Of a stretch of DNA of 64,000 bases, positions 1 through 11,093 are shown piece after piece. The translations under genes were made by a program, and so were the position numbers. Within the stretch, counting starts at the first letter, position 1, and every line of letters begins with the position of its first letter. Source of the stretch: Clytia hemisphaerica (Eukaryota; Cnidaria; Hydrozoa; Leptothecata; Clytiidae). The stretch spans positions 186,001 through 250,000 of the forward strand of contig CACVBU010001154.1 in NCBI GenBank assembly GCA_902728285.1, read 5' to 3'. The notes beneath the pieces were generated by a model, which was not told the origin of the DNA, ran no database searches, and saw only the letters and a list, made by a program, of their open reading frames with translations.

Positions 1-1615
1 GGGTTATACGTCTTTCAGTCCTGTCGTTTCACAAGTCTACATCCACTAAAATGGTCATAACAGAAAGGTTCTCGGCGTTTTTACTGTTGAAGAGCATAAT
101 ATTCTGACACACAGACTTCCGATGTTCTTGAGGCCGCTCGTACTAAATCGATCTTCCCACATATGCGAGACGTAAGACGAAAGATGTTTTTCAAAAAGTG
201 GAAAGCTCCAAAAGTGAAAGAGGCGCAAGATAAACATTTATAAGTCAGAGAGAGGATAAATCAAAAATACACTTGTGACTAGACTGAATAAAATAAAATC
301 ATATCGTGAGGGGAAATTTGTATGAGAAAGGTTCATCCATACCTCAGCATTTCTTAAAAACTCTTGTAGAGTCTTGGTTGATGAGGTTGTCCTCTTGAAT
401 AGACGAGACTTCCTTCCCATATCGGCGATTGTACCAAACGATGTGTAAAACAAATAAATTTCAAGTGATAACCAACCAATACTTTAGATTTAACCAATAT
501 TCTGTCACCAATATGCCAGAATGTGCGTTTCTTCGACGCCAGGCGAAGTTGTTTGAAAGAAAATGTAGCAAATATTTGACGTCCAATGAACTTTCGAAAA
601 GTAATTGACGTCACTTTCGTTTAAAAAAATCAACTCTTAGTTGCTATGGATATGCGATTCGATTTCGCAGCAGTGGGCAAGGGTCTGAGCTCACTATAAC
701 GTTTTTTAAATGTTTTAAATTCCTAACTAGAATTAACATATTAAAAAACACACTAGGAAAACGCCGTTTATCAGCAATCCACTGCCCTAATTTAGTGTCG
801 ATTTTACTGTAAAAATAGATTACTTGCATGGCGTTCTAAATGTTGTTTAGAAAACAGAACCATTCTAAGAACAAAAATCGTTATTACATATTATAAAACA
901 AAGTATTTGGTTGGATATTCGAATTACCGAATTGTTGTTAAGAAATCATCGGAGTTTATCTAAATCCACTGCAACGAGTTCGAAAACAACCTCCGTCGTA
1001 ACTTCATATTAACCAGGTTGCAAATTCTCAAAAACTTAAAACTGATCTGGCATATCGAGAATATGTTTATTACGTTCGCTGCCAACAACGAGTATACTCG
1101 TAATAGAGGGTTCGAAATACCGGTAATACTTCAAAGGGTCATAACTTTTGATACTGAAGGTTAATTTTTGCATCTTTGGAATCTACGTAAAATTCTGCGT
1201 CGATTGTATACAATTTGACAGAGGCATTTGAAGCAAAACTATGAACACAGGAGCGTCTCAAAGTCAAACTTTTGATAAAATTCCAAGAAGTTGGAATTTT
1301 GCTTGCTGAAAAAGGCTCGGCAGCGAAAGTGTTTATTTGAAACGACAATAGGGAATTCTTTTCTCATCTGAGATATAATGTGGCCCACTTAGAGCAGAAC
1401 TTCACCAAATACTTGTTCTTTCATGAAAATTGTTTTAAGTGGCCTCTTACCTGGGACTAGCCTCTTTTTAAAAACGAAGATATTTTTAGAAAAATCATGT
1501 GATGCTTTATCTTGGTATTTAAAAAAGGGCCACTCGAAAACATAACGAGCATATTTGTTTGAACTACTGTAACGTTAAAGAAAAACTTTTCTTCGGAAAT
1601 CTGAGACAAAACGTG
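1..1615. other. AT-rich stretch without a recognisable gene
   Basis: Only short open frames on the minus strand are present (for example 238-453 and 354-614). Their translations resemble no family I know and they overlap one another in different frames. I see no tRNA, long tandem array or clear terminal inverted repeat. The stretch ends just upstream of the signal-peptide-like exon at 1616, so part of it may be promoter for that gene, but no convincing TATA box is visible. Confidence 0.4.
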
Positions 1616-1658
1616 ATGCTGCTGTCAAGAATATTCTTTGTCTTTGCTCTAATCTTAG
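1616..1658 (+). CDS. Signal-peptide-like first exon of a putative secreted peptide (peptide gene 1)
   Basis: An ATG at 1616 opens 14 codons reading MLLSRIFFVFALIL, then a G followed by GTTAGT, a usable splice donor in phase 1. The peptide is almost entirely hydrophobic after Arg5, as expected for a secretion signal. The same design (short hydrophobic exon ending in phase 1) is seen in the neighbouring precursor at 4913. I infer that this exon belongs with the acidic/basic exon at 3434-3645, possibly through a middle exon near 2994-3061. That middle candidate ends at a good phase-1 GTAAGA donor but has an in-frame stop unless one base is ignored. The linkage is inferred; transcript data would decide. 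Confidence 0.4.
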
Positions 1659-2093
1659 GTTAGTAAATAGGTTAGTAAATTTTTATGTTTTAAGACCTTT
1701 TTCAAAACTGTGTATCAGGGGAGGGGGTACGAGTCCATTCTAAAAAATAAGAAATCAAATCAACACCCTTTCAATTCTTCGAAATTCAAACCAAATCTTT
1801 TAAGCCTGACTGAAGTTTTTGGAAATTTATCTCGTTAAGTAGCATTAAGGGGCTGAAGGGTAAAAAACTTAAAAGTATTTGACAAAACTCTAAAGATCCA
1901 ATCCCTGTAGGGTCGATTTAAGAGCCCTTCACTCGGGCATACGCGTCATCCTGCAAACTTAATACCTAAATTAGTAAAGCAGCCTTTTTTTCTATCAGGA
2001 GGTATAATTTTTTATTTTTAATATACTTTTGAAATGAGGCCTTTTCTACCAAACTAATTAAAAAAGGGTGCCATGATAAAAGGGTTGTGCAAA

Positions 2094-2459
2094 TGTGGAA
2101 TCCCTGGGTGCTCCATTTCCGACAAAATGTTGAAGGGATAATCAGATGGTCTGAGATATTTTGCCTGCAAATAGCTTCTAGGATTTTAGGAAAAACCTCT
2201 AAATTTTTCGGTGTATTTATTTTCTTTACTCGAGTTATGCCAATTTGAAATCTCGAAAAATGGGACTTTTCAGGGACTTTTTATACTTTTTTCTATTGTT
2301 TTCAAGCAAAAGTTCAAAATTTCAAAGTGGTATAACTTTAGTTAGGAAAATAAGTACACCAAAAAATTTAGAAATTTTTCCTAAAATCCTAGAAGCTATC
2401 TATAGGCAAAATATCTCAGACCATCTGATTATCCCTTTAACATCTGTATTCTAGGGATG
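2094..2459. mobile_element. Foldback/MITE-like inverted repeat, about 0.36 kb
   Basis: The left arm around 2128-2235 (GGGATAATCAGATGGTCTGA, then CTTCTAGGATTTTAGG) is mirrored by the right arm around 2325-2440 (CCTAAAATCCTAGAAG, then TCAGACCATCTGATTATCCC). The arms are imperfect and separated by about 90 bases with no coding potential. It lies inside the presumed first intron of peptide gene 1. No target-site duplication was resolved. Confidence 0.7.
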
Positions 2460-2536
2460 TTTGAGATTGAGCAGTTGCTTGTTTAAACATAATTTCTCAA
2501 ATTTTTACTCAATAAAATTTTGAATGAAGTTAGTGA

Positions 2537-2896
2537 TTAATCCAACAAAACAGTGGAAATACTGCTCCAGAATTGCTCTAAATGGAATAATTCATCCTGT
2601 AATGGGTTGCCATCGATGGGGTTGCGAACGCTTACGACCTTGTCCCCGCCAAATTTTAGCCCAAAAACTCGATGAGTTATTATTGATGCAATATTTCTTC
2701 CATTTCTCGATGGAATAAATTTATGATCAACTGCTGCTCCTAACTTTGAAAGGTCATAACCTTTTGTAGGATAACGCTGTATAGTGTATTTAAAATGTGA
2801 TGGAATCTTCAATATTTTTTCTCTCCAATAGAACCAAAATATTTGACAATGAATGGTAATTTGCTCTCTAAAATATGGTTTCAAAGAAGTACCCAA
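2537..2896 (-). other. Unassigned 119-codon open frame
   Basis: This is the longest open frame in the first 3 kb. Its translation has no signal peptide, repeat or motif I recognise, and it lies in a presumed intron of peptide gene 1 on the opposite strand. It is most likely a chance ORF or a worn transposon fragment. Confidence 0.12.
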
Positions 2897-3433
2897 AATT
2901 TCACGTTGTTGCCAAAAGTGTAAAAAACACTAACCTAGTGTTTACTTCCAAGTGAAACGGAATTTTCATTCTATTTTTATTAATTAACACCAGACGTTAA
3001 AATTTGATGAATGACCACATTGAAAGAGATCTCATAGATATTAGTCATCAAGGCTCAAAAGGTAAGAATATACTTAGAGATTCTTTAAAGATAGAAACAC
3101 TTTTGTATTTCCGGGAACGTTGTAGTCATATTCTGAGTATTAAGTAAAATGGGAGGAGTGATTCAGTCTTTAAATCAACAAGTTTACCTTATTACAGGGT
3201 CTATGCTTCTTGTCTGCTTGTCCACCGTCATTGGCTTTATACATATACAGTGGAGTCTCTATAACTCGAACCCCTATAAATCGAATGTCTCCTGGACTCG
3301 AAAAGTTTTATGGTGTCTTCAGTTAACAAGGCTTTATAAACCTTACTCTATATTTCCTTAACTCGAACAAATTTGTGTCTATGGAGACAGGAGTTTACGA
3401 TTTTTAAGATCTTCTCTGGATCTCTGTTTACAG

Positions 3434-3645
3434 CTAGCATCGATGCAGTTAAGAAAGAAAAAGAAGAAGAAGAGTTTGGTAACGATGAAGAGGACGAAGT
3501 GTTCGTTGTTAAGAGAAGTTTGTGGAACGGAGGCATAGTCAACGCAGCTTCCCGGAGACGGGAACGCAGTGGAGGACGTCATATCACGCAGCAAAAATGG
3601 AAGATCAATGATAAAAATACCTATAGGAAGACTGCACTGAATTAA
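3434..3645 (+). CDS. Last exon of putative secreted peptide precursor (peptide gene 1)
   Basis: The exon follows a CTGTTTACAG acceptor and reads in phase 1 to a TAA at 3643-3645, about 70 codons. It opens with a Lys/Glu-rich acidic block (EKEEEEFGNDEEDE), then VFVVKR, a dibasic KR that could be a processing site. After that come SLWNGG and a basic tail containing RRRERSGGRH. The exon at 7251-7407 has the same order: acidic block, then K-x-LWN, then GRRRERG. The shared residues are spaced alike, so the two exons are probably paralogous. The layout (signal, acidic spacer, dibasic site, cationic tail) matches precursors of antimicrobial peptides or neuropeptides. The function is not established from sequence alone. 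Confidence 0.5.
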
Positions 3646-4240
3646 ATACTTTAATCCTCACTAGGTTTTTTAGCAGCAGAAATAGAATTTGAAATTTCAA
3701 CCCTTAAAAACAGTTGATTTTCTACCCCCTCTTTGGTCTTTATTATCTTTGAAGAGTGAAAGACGTATTGTTGATGAAGAATTTTATGAGACAGAGGTGT
3801 TGGCCTTTAAAAAACCGTACATCCACTTTTGAGGAGGTCCATTTCTGTTCAACGGGGGTAAGGTTTGATATGTGGCGGACCTCCATTGGGATATACAAAA
3901 ATCTGTTAAAAATAACTGGAATTTCATAGGGTTCGCTTTATTAAATCCTACAAAAGTTCAGAACTCCAGAGGGGTTTAAACCTAAAATTATGCCTGGAAT
4001 TCCATAGGGTTACAGCATTTCCAGGTCACAAAGAGTAGAAACCCTTCAACAACAAGAGGGGGAGTGCAGTTTATTTCTTGAAAAGGCCATTGAGCAAAAC
4101 TCCCTTGCATCCACAGCTTTAAAATGAAGCATTCATTCTTCTCGAAAGGAGCCAGGAACGGGTAACCAATGTAACAACATTTTTTTAAGTTCTGATTTGA
4201 TTTTAGATTTTTGAGCAAAGTTTTGCGTTACTTTGTTGGA

Positions 4241-4310
4241 GGCCCCCCCAGTGGACCTTCAATTCACGCAATCACGCAAATTTTCCCAAATTCACGCATT
4301 ATAATGCAAT
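4241..4310. repeat. Copy of the GGCCCCCCCAG / TCACGC repeat family
   Basis: GGCCCCCCCAGTGG is followed by clustered (A)TCACGC words. The same arrangement recurs at 13809-13885 and 14973-15243. This copy looks truncated, since no matching right end was found. Confidence 0.6.
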
Positions 4311-4794
4311 CGTATTTAAAAAAAAGGTAGTATAAATTTTCGTCAGGTAAGAGCAAAACTTGCCCTTGAGATAAAATTCATGAAATTAAATTTTATAATC
4401 GCAAATTATTCATCTAAAGCTACATTTGAATATGAAAATTTTGATAATTATTTTAAACAGTAGGCTAGTAGAGGCTGAATTCGTTTTGTAAAGTTCTCAG
4501 TCAAAATGTTTATGATGGAATTGATAAAAAGAATGCCAAAAATAGTCACTTTCGACGCATGGTAATTAAGGGTCATTGAATTACTAAAAATAATTTCTCC
4601 ACAGATAATGAGGGAATATCACTCTTTATCAAACGAGTTTTCGCAAAATATTTGTAAAAAACATTTTTAGTTTCACATGCGTGATTGAAATTCGCGAATT
4701 CTATGGTTTGATTAAAGTGTTTGTCAATTAGAGATGGACATGTGTTTTATGTAAAAACGCGAATTTTGCGGTGAAAAAAGCATGACAGATTTCG

Positions 4795-4805
4795 CTATAA
4801 AAAGG
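4795..4805 (+). promoter_or_regulatory. TATA box of the cationic peptide gene
   Basis: CTATAAAAAGG lies 118 bases upstream of the ATG at 4913. That spacing allows a transcription start near 4825-4835 and a 5' UTR of about 80-90 bases. It is the clearest core promoter in the window, in contrast to the other genes, which have acceptor-like sites just before their ATGs. Confidence 0.65.
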
Positions 4806-4912
4806 GTCTTTGGACCAAAAATGGAGCATCAAACAAGAAGAGATTCAAAGCAGTGAATTATCACAAAAGGAAAATATCGAGATCAAATTAGGATTAAAAG
4901 AGCAACACCATC

Positions 4913-6248
4913 ATGACATTCAAGCTTTTAATCGTTCTTCTCGCAGCAACAATTGCAGGTAAAACATAATTATCGAAAAATAGATAATTGTTCAAGGTTG
5001 AAAATAGTAAATTAAAATATAAGAACACGGAAAGTATTTAGCGATGTCATTTTTATGCATGAACACTCAGGTAAGTATTCATGATATGCACCATTACAAT
5101 GTCTTCTGACATTACATCACGGACCTAACAGCTGATTGGTTGTAAGTGACGTAAAATCAGTGAATACGTCACTTTCAACCAATCAGCTGTTGGGTCCGTG
5201 AAAGACATTGCAATGGTGCATATCATGAATAGCTGTAAGTTGTAGACACAAATACCCGCTGTTTTTTATTTTTATTATTTATTTCTATATAGCGGCAGAG
5301 CCAGACTTCCGAGATGACATTCGCGAGTTGGGTAAATTGGATCAAAATCAATTGTACGACGCATTAAAACATGAACATTTGAGAGATCATGTTGAACTTG
5401 ATGATGAAGATCACGAATTTCTTTCCCAAGTCTCTAAAGGTAGAGTTTGAATTTTGTTAAACCAACAAACTAGACAGGGTCCTTCTAAAATTTATTTTTC
5501 AAGCTATTTCTCATCATCGATAAAAGGGAATATAGGAATAAAGGTACACTCCATATCCTTATTATCTTCTCAGGTTCTTTGGGTCTGAAAAAATTGATAT
5601 AGAAAAATCATTTTCAACACTCTGCATAAATGAGGAGAATCTAAACGATCTAAATCATTTTTTTTCAGACGAATTGAAGGAGATTGTGAATGAATTTTCA
5701 AATGAAAACACAAATGCTCATGTTCGTAATGATAACATAGATCAACAAATCAATGGTATGTGACAAAATGTAAACTGTAATATCTAGCGCTATATTGATA
5801 AACAACCCACAACGAGGCCAGGCTGGATACGCTTAACTTTTTTAATTCAATCATTCATTTGCTTCTGGCCTCAGTCTGTCAGTTTCGGGTTAGTCAGTCG
5901 AATACAGGGTCCTTTGTATGCAAATGAAGTTTTCTCTTTAGCGTGCAGCTTTATATTTTTTCTATCCTCCTAATTATTATTATGTTTTTAGATGACTTTG
6001 AGCTCTCATTTGCTGAAAACGATGAAAACGATGAAAACGAAATCATGGAAGATGCACCTCAACAAAAGAAAGATCCTATCATACTCCTCACTAAGCTCAT
6101 CATCATAGCAAAGAAGGTCAAGATCTTTCTCCTCAAACACGGAGAGAAAATTAAAGCAGGAATCAGAGCTTTGAGAAGAGCGATTTGGCATTGCTGCAAG
6201 AAAACAAAACGATGCAAAAAATGGTGGTGCAAGTTTGGCAAAAAATGA
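4913..6248 (+). CDS. Secreted cationic peptide precursor (antimicrobial-peptide-like), four exons
   Basis: Model: 4913-4958, 5293-5439, 5669-5755 and 5992-6248. All introns are GT-AG and phase 1, giving 178 residues. Residues 1-16 are a signal peptide (MTFKLLIVLLAATIA). Residues about 17-115 form a strongly acidic pro-region rich in Asp, Glu and Asn, including a short DEND repeat encoded at about 6018-6040. The last 60 residues switch to a cationic amphipathic stretch (LLTKLIIIAKKVKIFLLKHG), then a basic tail with four cysteines, three tryptophans and a terminal GKK. The QQKKD junction could be the processing site, and GKK resembles a C-terminal amidation signal. An acidic pro-part that neutralises a basic mature peptide is typical of cnidarian antimicrobial precursors such as Hydra arminins, but I see no direct sequence match. 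A hairpin element sits in intron 1. Alternatives are a neuropeptide precursor or a venom-like peptide. Confidence 0.75.
5077..5230. mobile_element. 154-bp hairpin MITE in intron 1 of the cationic peptide gene
   Basis: ATTCATGATATGCACCATT at the left end is mirrored by AATGGTGCATATCATGAAT at the right end. The whole segment folds back on itself with few mismatches, the inner part pairing CCAATCAGCTG with CAGCTGATTGG. It carries no coding sequence. It is a non-autonomous element that leaves splicing signals intact. Confidence 0.8.
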
Positions 6249-7250
6249 AAAGAAGAAGAAAAAGAAACTTACTTTATTTTAACATTTGAAAAATGCTTAA
6301 AGCAGGCTCTTTCAAGGCATTATCAATTCAATACTTATTTTTAAGAATTTGATCAAAACTTGTATACTTTATTTCCTTTTTCTTTTTTACTTACTTAATA
6401 CTCATCAATCTTATGGAAATTCTAATCTCTTATCAATCCAACAATTTAAGCTAAATTCTGATCATTTCAAGTATCTAGGCTCCTCGGTTTAGGACCTGGA
6501 CGGGAATATGCCGTCTGACTTACGATCCTCGGACCCGCATTTTTGTGAATTTCACAGACCCTTTTTAGGACTTTTCAGGTGCAAAAAGTTTTTGCATTTT
6601 TCCGACCCTTAGTGGGACTGTCAAGTTCCAAAGAGGCACCATTAAGGGCAGCACATACCAGGTCCATCCTCCCATCATTGTGTGGGATTTTATACACTTC
6701 AAATCGATCCCAAACTATTTGTTTCGGCTTGTTGAGCTGAAAAACAGTGAAATCCTCCATTTCAGTGGTTTAAAGCTGAACTTGATGACCTAGTACTGAG
6801 TTGCACTTGAAAGATGCTCAATTTAATGTAAAAAGCCAATTCGAGCTAATTGCAGATCATCTTTAACGTGTGGTCTTTTTTGATAAATATCACGAGCTTA
6901 TTAATCCCTTAAATGCATTTATTAAATCTAATCGAACGAAGACAACAACGGTTATTTTGAAGGTATGGTCAATAGATCAGGCCCTTGTTTTTTCATTTAT
7001 AGAAAATTTTCAATTTTGGGGCTCAGTGACAGATTAAATGCATGTAGGATAGTCCGTCGATTGCAAATATAAATAAAATGTGCGGATATATCTGACAATG
7101 GCACGACACAGGTTTAAGAACGAATATGTAGAGGAAATCTTGAATAATAAATAAGTATTTCCACTTTCTTTTACGGCGAATAGTATTGTTTCAATATCAA
7201 ACTTAATATCGAACTTAAGCTTTAGATAGCTTACTCTTTCAATTTTACAG
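6249..7250. other. Spacer between peptide genes
   Basis: This holds the 3' flank of the cationic peptide gene and the presumed 5' part of peptide gene 3, whose signal exon I could not find. A 61-codon minus-strand frame at 6575-6760 has a fairly protein-like composition but no recognisable family. I assign no gene to it. Confidence 0.3.
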
Positions 7251-7407
7251 CTGCGAATATTTATACGATGACGAAATAGACGAAAAAGATGAATTTGGAG
7301 ACGAAAACGAAGATAACAAATTGTATTTTGAGAAGAATCTGTGGAATGAGAGATCAAATATTGGTCGGAGACGGGAACGTGGAGTAAGACCGCCTTACTC
7401 TAAATGA
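7251..7407 (+). CDS. Last exon of a third acidic/basic peptide precursor (peptide gene 3), possibly decayed
   Basis: After a CAATTTTACAG acceptor the frame reads an acidic block (DDEIDEKDEFGDENED), then EKNLWNERSN, then GRRRERGVRPPYSK and a TGA at 7405-7407. The order and the LWN and RRRERG words match the exon at 3434-3645, so I regard them as paralogues flanking the gene at 4913. Here the acceptor phase would be 2 rather than 1, and no signal-peptide exon was found upstream. The copy may therefore be partial or non-functional. Confidence 0.4.
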
Positions 7408-8589
7408 TGTTAACTGATGTATACAAGCCAATGTTTTCTAAACACATCTATTCATTTTATTTAACCACTGCTACTCTAACTTTATACTTTGTTCCAAGAT
7501 ATATGTAATGATTATTCTAAGGTTTAGATTTTGTCTTTTTGGGTTATTCTTCGTGCTTACAAAAATTTCCATCATGAAAAAGCAGGGCCCGCGCCACCGG
7601 GGCACTTCCAAGACGATCCAAGATGGAGGCGTACAAGTCAAGGAGAATTTTTTAACACCCTCCCGCCCTACAGATATTGGTAGGTTTTTTAGCGTATATT
7701 GGTTTATTACTAGCAGGGGGACTAATTTTCCCCAAAACTGATTATGGGTTAGCCAAAACATGGAGCTACCAAAACTTAAGCACAATTGTCACAATATCCT
7801 CTGATTTCCACGACCCAGATTGTACGATTTGGAATTTAAATTTAATTTATTTCTTTTTGATAATATTCCACTCATGTGGAAAATTGTGGAAAATGTTTTT
7901 CATATAGTATTGTGATCATGATGAAAAAAAGTCATCGAAACGTCAAAAAAAGCAAAAATTTATATTTTTCTTCATCACATTTTTATTTAAAATATTGAAC
8001 TCATGCTTCTCTTTTCAACAAGTACAAAACCGCTATCTAATTCAAATTCTGTCAAAAAATGCTGCCTATTTTGTCTCCGCTGTTAATTATATTAGAAGAG
8101 ACTTTATTTATGAAGCTGCTTGCTGATCTTGCTGAAGCAATGCTAATTATTATATATCTATATGATATAAAACACTTGATGGATCTTTTCCTCTTTCCCT
8201 ACCCTATTTGACGCAAATTTTAAGCATTTTAACTATTGTAGCGTTATAATCTATTATCGGCGATCCAAAAAATATCTGCAATTTGATTGGTTAAAAAGAG
8301 TACAATATATCTTGTATTTTACATGTAAAAATATAAATTGACGAAAAGATGTTGTGCATTGTAGCGGTAGCAGCAATCTAACGTCACTTTGCTACAAAAG
8401 TACCCTGTGCTTTTTTCCAACACAAAAAGTTAATTTTCTGGGTCAACGATAAACCAGTTATCAGACATTTGCTCGTACAATTTGGAAATATTTCACTCGT
8501 TCCGGATTTCTGTATATTTTCCTCGCCTAAAGGCTCGGAAAATATTGTACGGAAAAATCTCGGAACTCGTAAAATATTTCTCATATTGT
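7408..8589. other. Mostly empty, with one G+C-richer exon-like patch
   Basis: At about 7576-7679 a G+C-richer patch follows AAAAAGCAG and ends at a GTAGGT donor-like site. It reads QGPRHRGTSKTIQDGGVQV in one frame. It could be a stray exon or repeat fragment; I do not recognise it. The remainder is AT-rich without structure I can name. Confidence 0.2.
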
Positions 8590-8882
8590 CATAGTGTTTA
8601 CATTTTAGTTGTTAGTGTTTACATTTTAGTTGTTAGTGTTTACCTTTTAGTTGTTAGTGTTTACATTTTAGTTGATAGTGTTTACATTTTAGTTGTTATT
8701 GTTTACATTTTAGTTGTTAGTGTTTACATTTTAGTTGATAGTGTTTTCATTTTAGTTGGTAGTGTTTACCTTTTAGTTGTTAGTGTTTACCTTTTAGTTG
8801 TTAGTGTTTACATTTTAGTTGATAGTGTTTACATTTTAGTTGATAGTGTTTGCATTTTAGTTGATAGTGTTTGTAATTTAGG
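8590..8882 (+). repeat. 21-bp tandem repeat, about 14 copies
   Basis: The unit is GTGTTTACATTTTAGTTGTTA with variants (TACCTT, TTGATA, TTGGTA). Because 21 is a multiple of three, the array is an open frame that reads as a repeated SVYILVV heptad. That frame is a by-product of the unit length and I do not call it a gene. Confidence 0.9.
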
Positions 8883-11093
8883 ATAACATGTGCATATATG
8901 GACCAAGGCGCGTGTTTTTTGTTTTGATGATTCGTTTGAACTGTTTTTACAAGATCGGCATTTTTTTCGTAGTGATTCGAACCTCAATTTACTGTAAAAG
9001 TCTAAACCTGGTTTTAATACATTTGCTGCCAACCTACAAGTAGGGTCAAAATACCGAAGTACTTCTAAGAGCAATAAATTTTTATACAGAAACCTTCACT
9101 TGCTTTTTACTTGGAATCTTTTACTCAGGTCTCAGTTGTGTTCGAAATGTTACTCGATGCTCTCAATCATCTATTTCTATTTTTAAACTTTGTGCAAAAG
9201 CCCACTTTGCTCATCATTTTAAAGTATAAAAACGGATTAATTATTGAGTTTAATAATACTGGCATTGTTACATATAACATCCCAGCTGACTGCACGACTG
9301 CACTTGACTCTGTAAAGCTGGGCTCAAGCTGGGCTCAAGCTGCACAAATATCATATCATTACATAAATCTTGGTGCAGCTTGTAAGTTTCGATAAGATCT
9401 CTTATTTATAAAACTATTATGTGAAAGATTAGGGATCTGTCCTTTAGAAATGAAAAATGATGATATGTAATTACAAGATTCGCAAAAATGCAACTGAAAA
9501 TTTCCCTTTTATAAGCATACAAAAAGTATCACAATATTTTATTCTACAATCATGGACTTCATGTTTACTTCCCAGCTGGCACCGAACATTATGTTAACGT
9601 TATTTCATGGTCATTTTAGTGTTCTAACATGATTAGCAAACCCTAAAATAACGCTAATTTAACATTGAAATTAGAATGTTAATGATTAAACATAAATTAT
9701 ATGTTGCTTTAACATTATAATCCAATTTTAGAATAGCTAACACCATTTTAATGTTACTTTAATATTACAACAACAACGTTAGATCCTGAAACACTACAAT
9801 TTAATATAACTTTTCAATGTTAATTTTAACAAAAAAATAAACATTTATTTAATGTTACTACTTAACGTTAGTACAACCAACAAAAATTCAACGTTATGTT
9901 AATGATGCAATAATAACAATACGGGAACAATACATTCGTAATCGACTTAATAAATTAAATTTGCTTCATTAATTTTAGTTTAGTTTAGTTTTAGTTTTTG
10001 TTAAGTTTTTTTATTTTCATTATTAAATATTTCCCGATTCTAATAAGAAGGGAAATATTTGTTAAAACGGCTTTTCGGGTGGTGGATAGGTGCGCGGTTT
10101 TGAAAGCGGTGGCAAAGCGGTGAATGAAGTAGTCGCGCGTTTTGAAATCGTGCGCTAATAGCGAGATTACGTGAGGTAGCTAGTCTTTTCAAAGTTTTCG
10201 CCTATGTTATCATTATTGAGGTAAAAAATATTAGGCTAACGTATATCGATAACTGTTTGCTCTATTTTCCTAGTATACGTCAAGTGAGAGACACAATCGA
10301 ATAGTGAAACTAATTTTAACCAGTAAGCTTTGCGTCTCGTTTTTGTTGCATGCAGCCTAGGCTATGTTGCATGCTGTCTCTAGCAAGAAGAGTTCCAGTT
10401 TCTCTAGTGAATCTGAAGTTTGTGGATGTGGATATCTCCATTTTTGATTTTCTTTCGAATTTTTTGATGGATAATATCCCACTCACGATTATCTTTTCAA
10501 CGAGCATTCTTTTTTTCTTTTTTCTATAACTTTTTAAGTTCTGCTTTGATCATAATAAATTTGGCACTGTTGAAAAGATAATCATGAGTAGAATAATTTG
10601 GATTAGAAAATCATTTTGAAAGAATTCAAAATGTGAAGATGAAAATTAAAAAATTAAAAAAAAATTATAGAAAAAAGAGTGCACTCTTATCGTGAATAGA
10701 CTGTAGCTTCACTTTTTAAATTGTTCCAGTTTATATTATTGGTTCGTTTTTTTCTCGATGCGGGGCTAAAGAAAAAGGACTAATGAATACGACCATGTTA
10801 TTGCTGTAAAACTTTTAAACAGTTGATAGAGACAATCTTTTTCCTACCTTGAAATTTAGCCAAAGCACTTGTTTTAATGTAAACCTTTTGATACAAAAAG
10901 GGATGCCTTTTACTATTGAAATAGTACGTCGCTCGATTTGTTCTTCTTTTTGAGATGTTACATTTTCGTTTCTAGGCAAAATAGTTATTTATTCACAACC
11001 GGTTTTGCTTAATTTCATTCAAGTATTTTGGATAGAAATATGTTTTAGGAGCTGTTATTTTTGTTTTCCCATTGTATATTTACAGCTTATTAG
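8883..11093. other. Gene-free stretch with transposon scraps
   Basis: CCCAGCTGGCACC at about 9571 resembles the end of the small element at 24284-24383, and CTACAATCATGGAC at 9544 resembles the ends of the 14273 and 18176 elements. Neither has a partner here, so both look like fragments. A weak inverted repeat pairs about 10430-10540 with 10580-10690. A run of TTTAGTTTAG lies near 9975-10000. No coding exon was supported. Confidence 0.35.

Noticed and set aside
8482-8886. 134-codon frame with a SVYILVV heptad
   Set aside because: It is the translation of a 21-bp tandem repeat; I see no flanking coding sequence.
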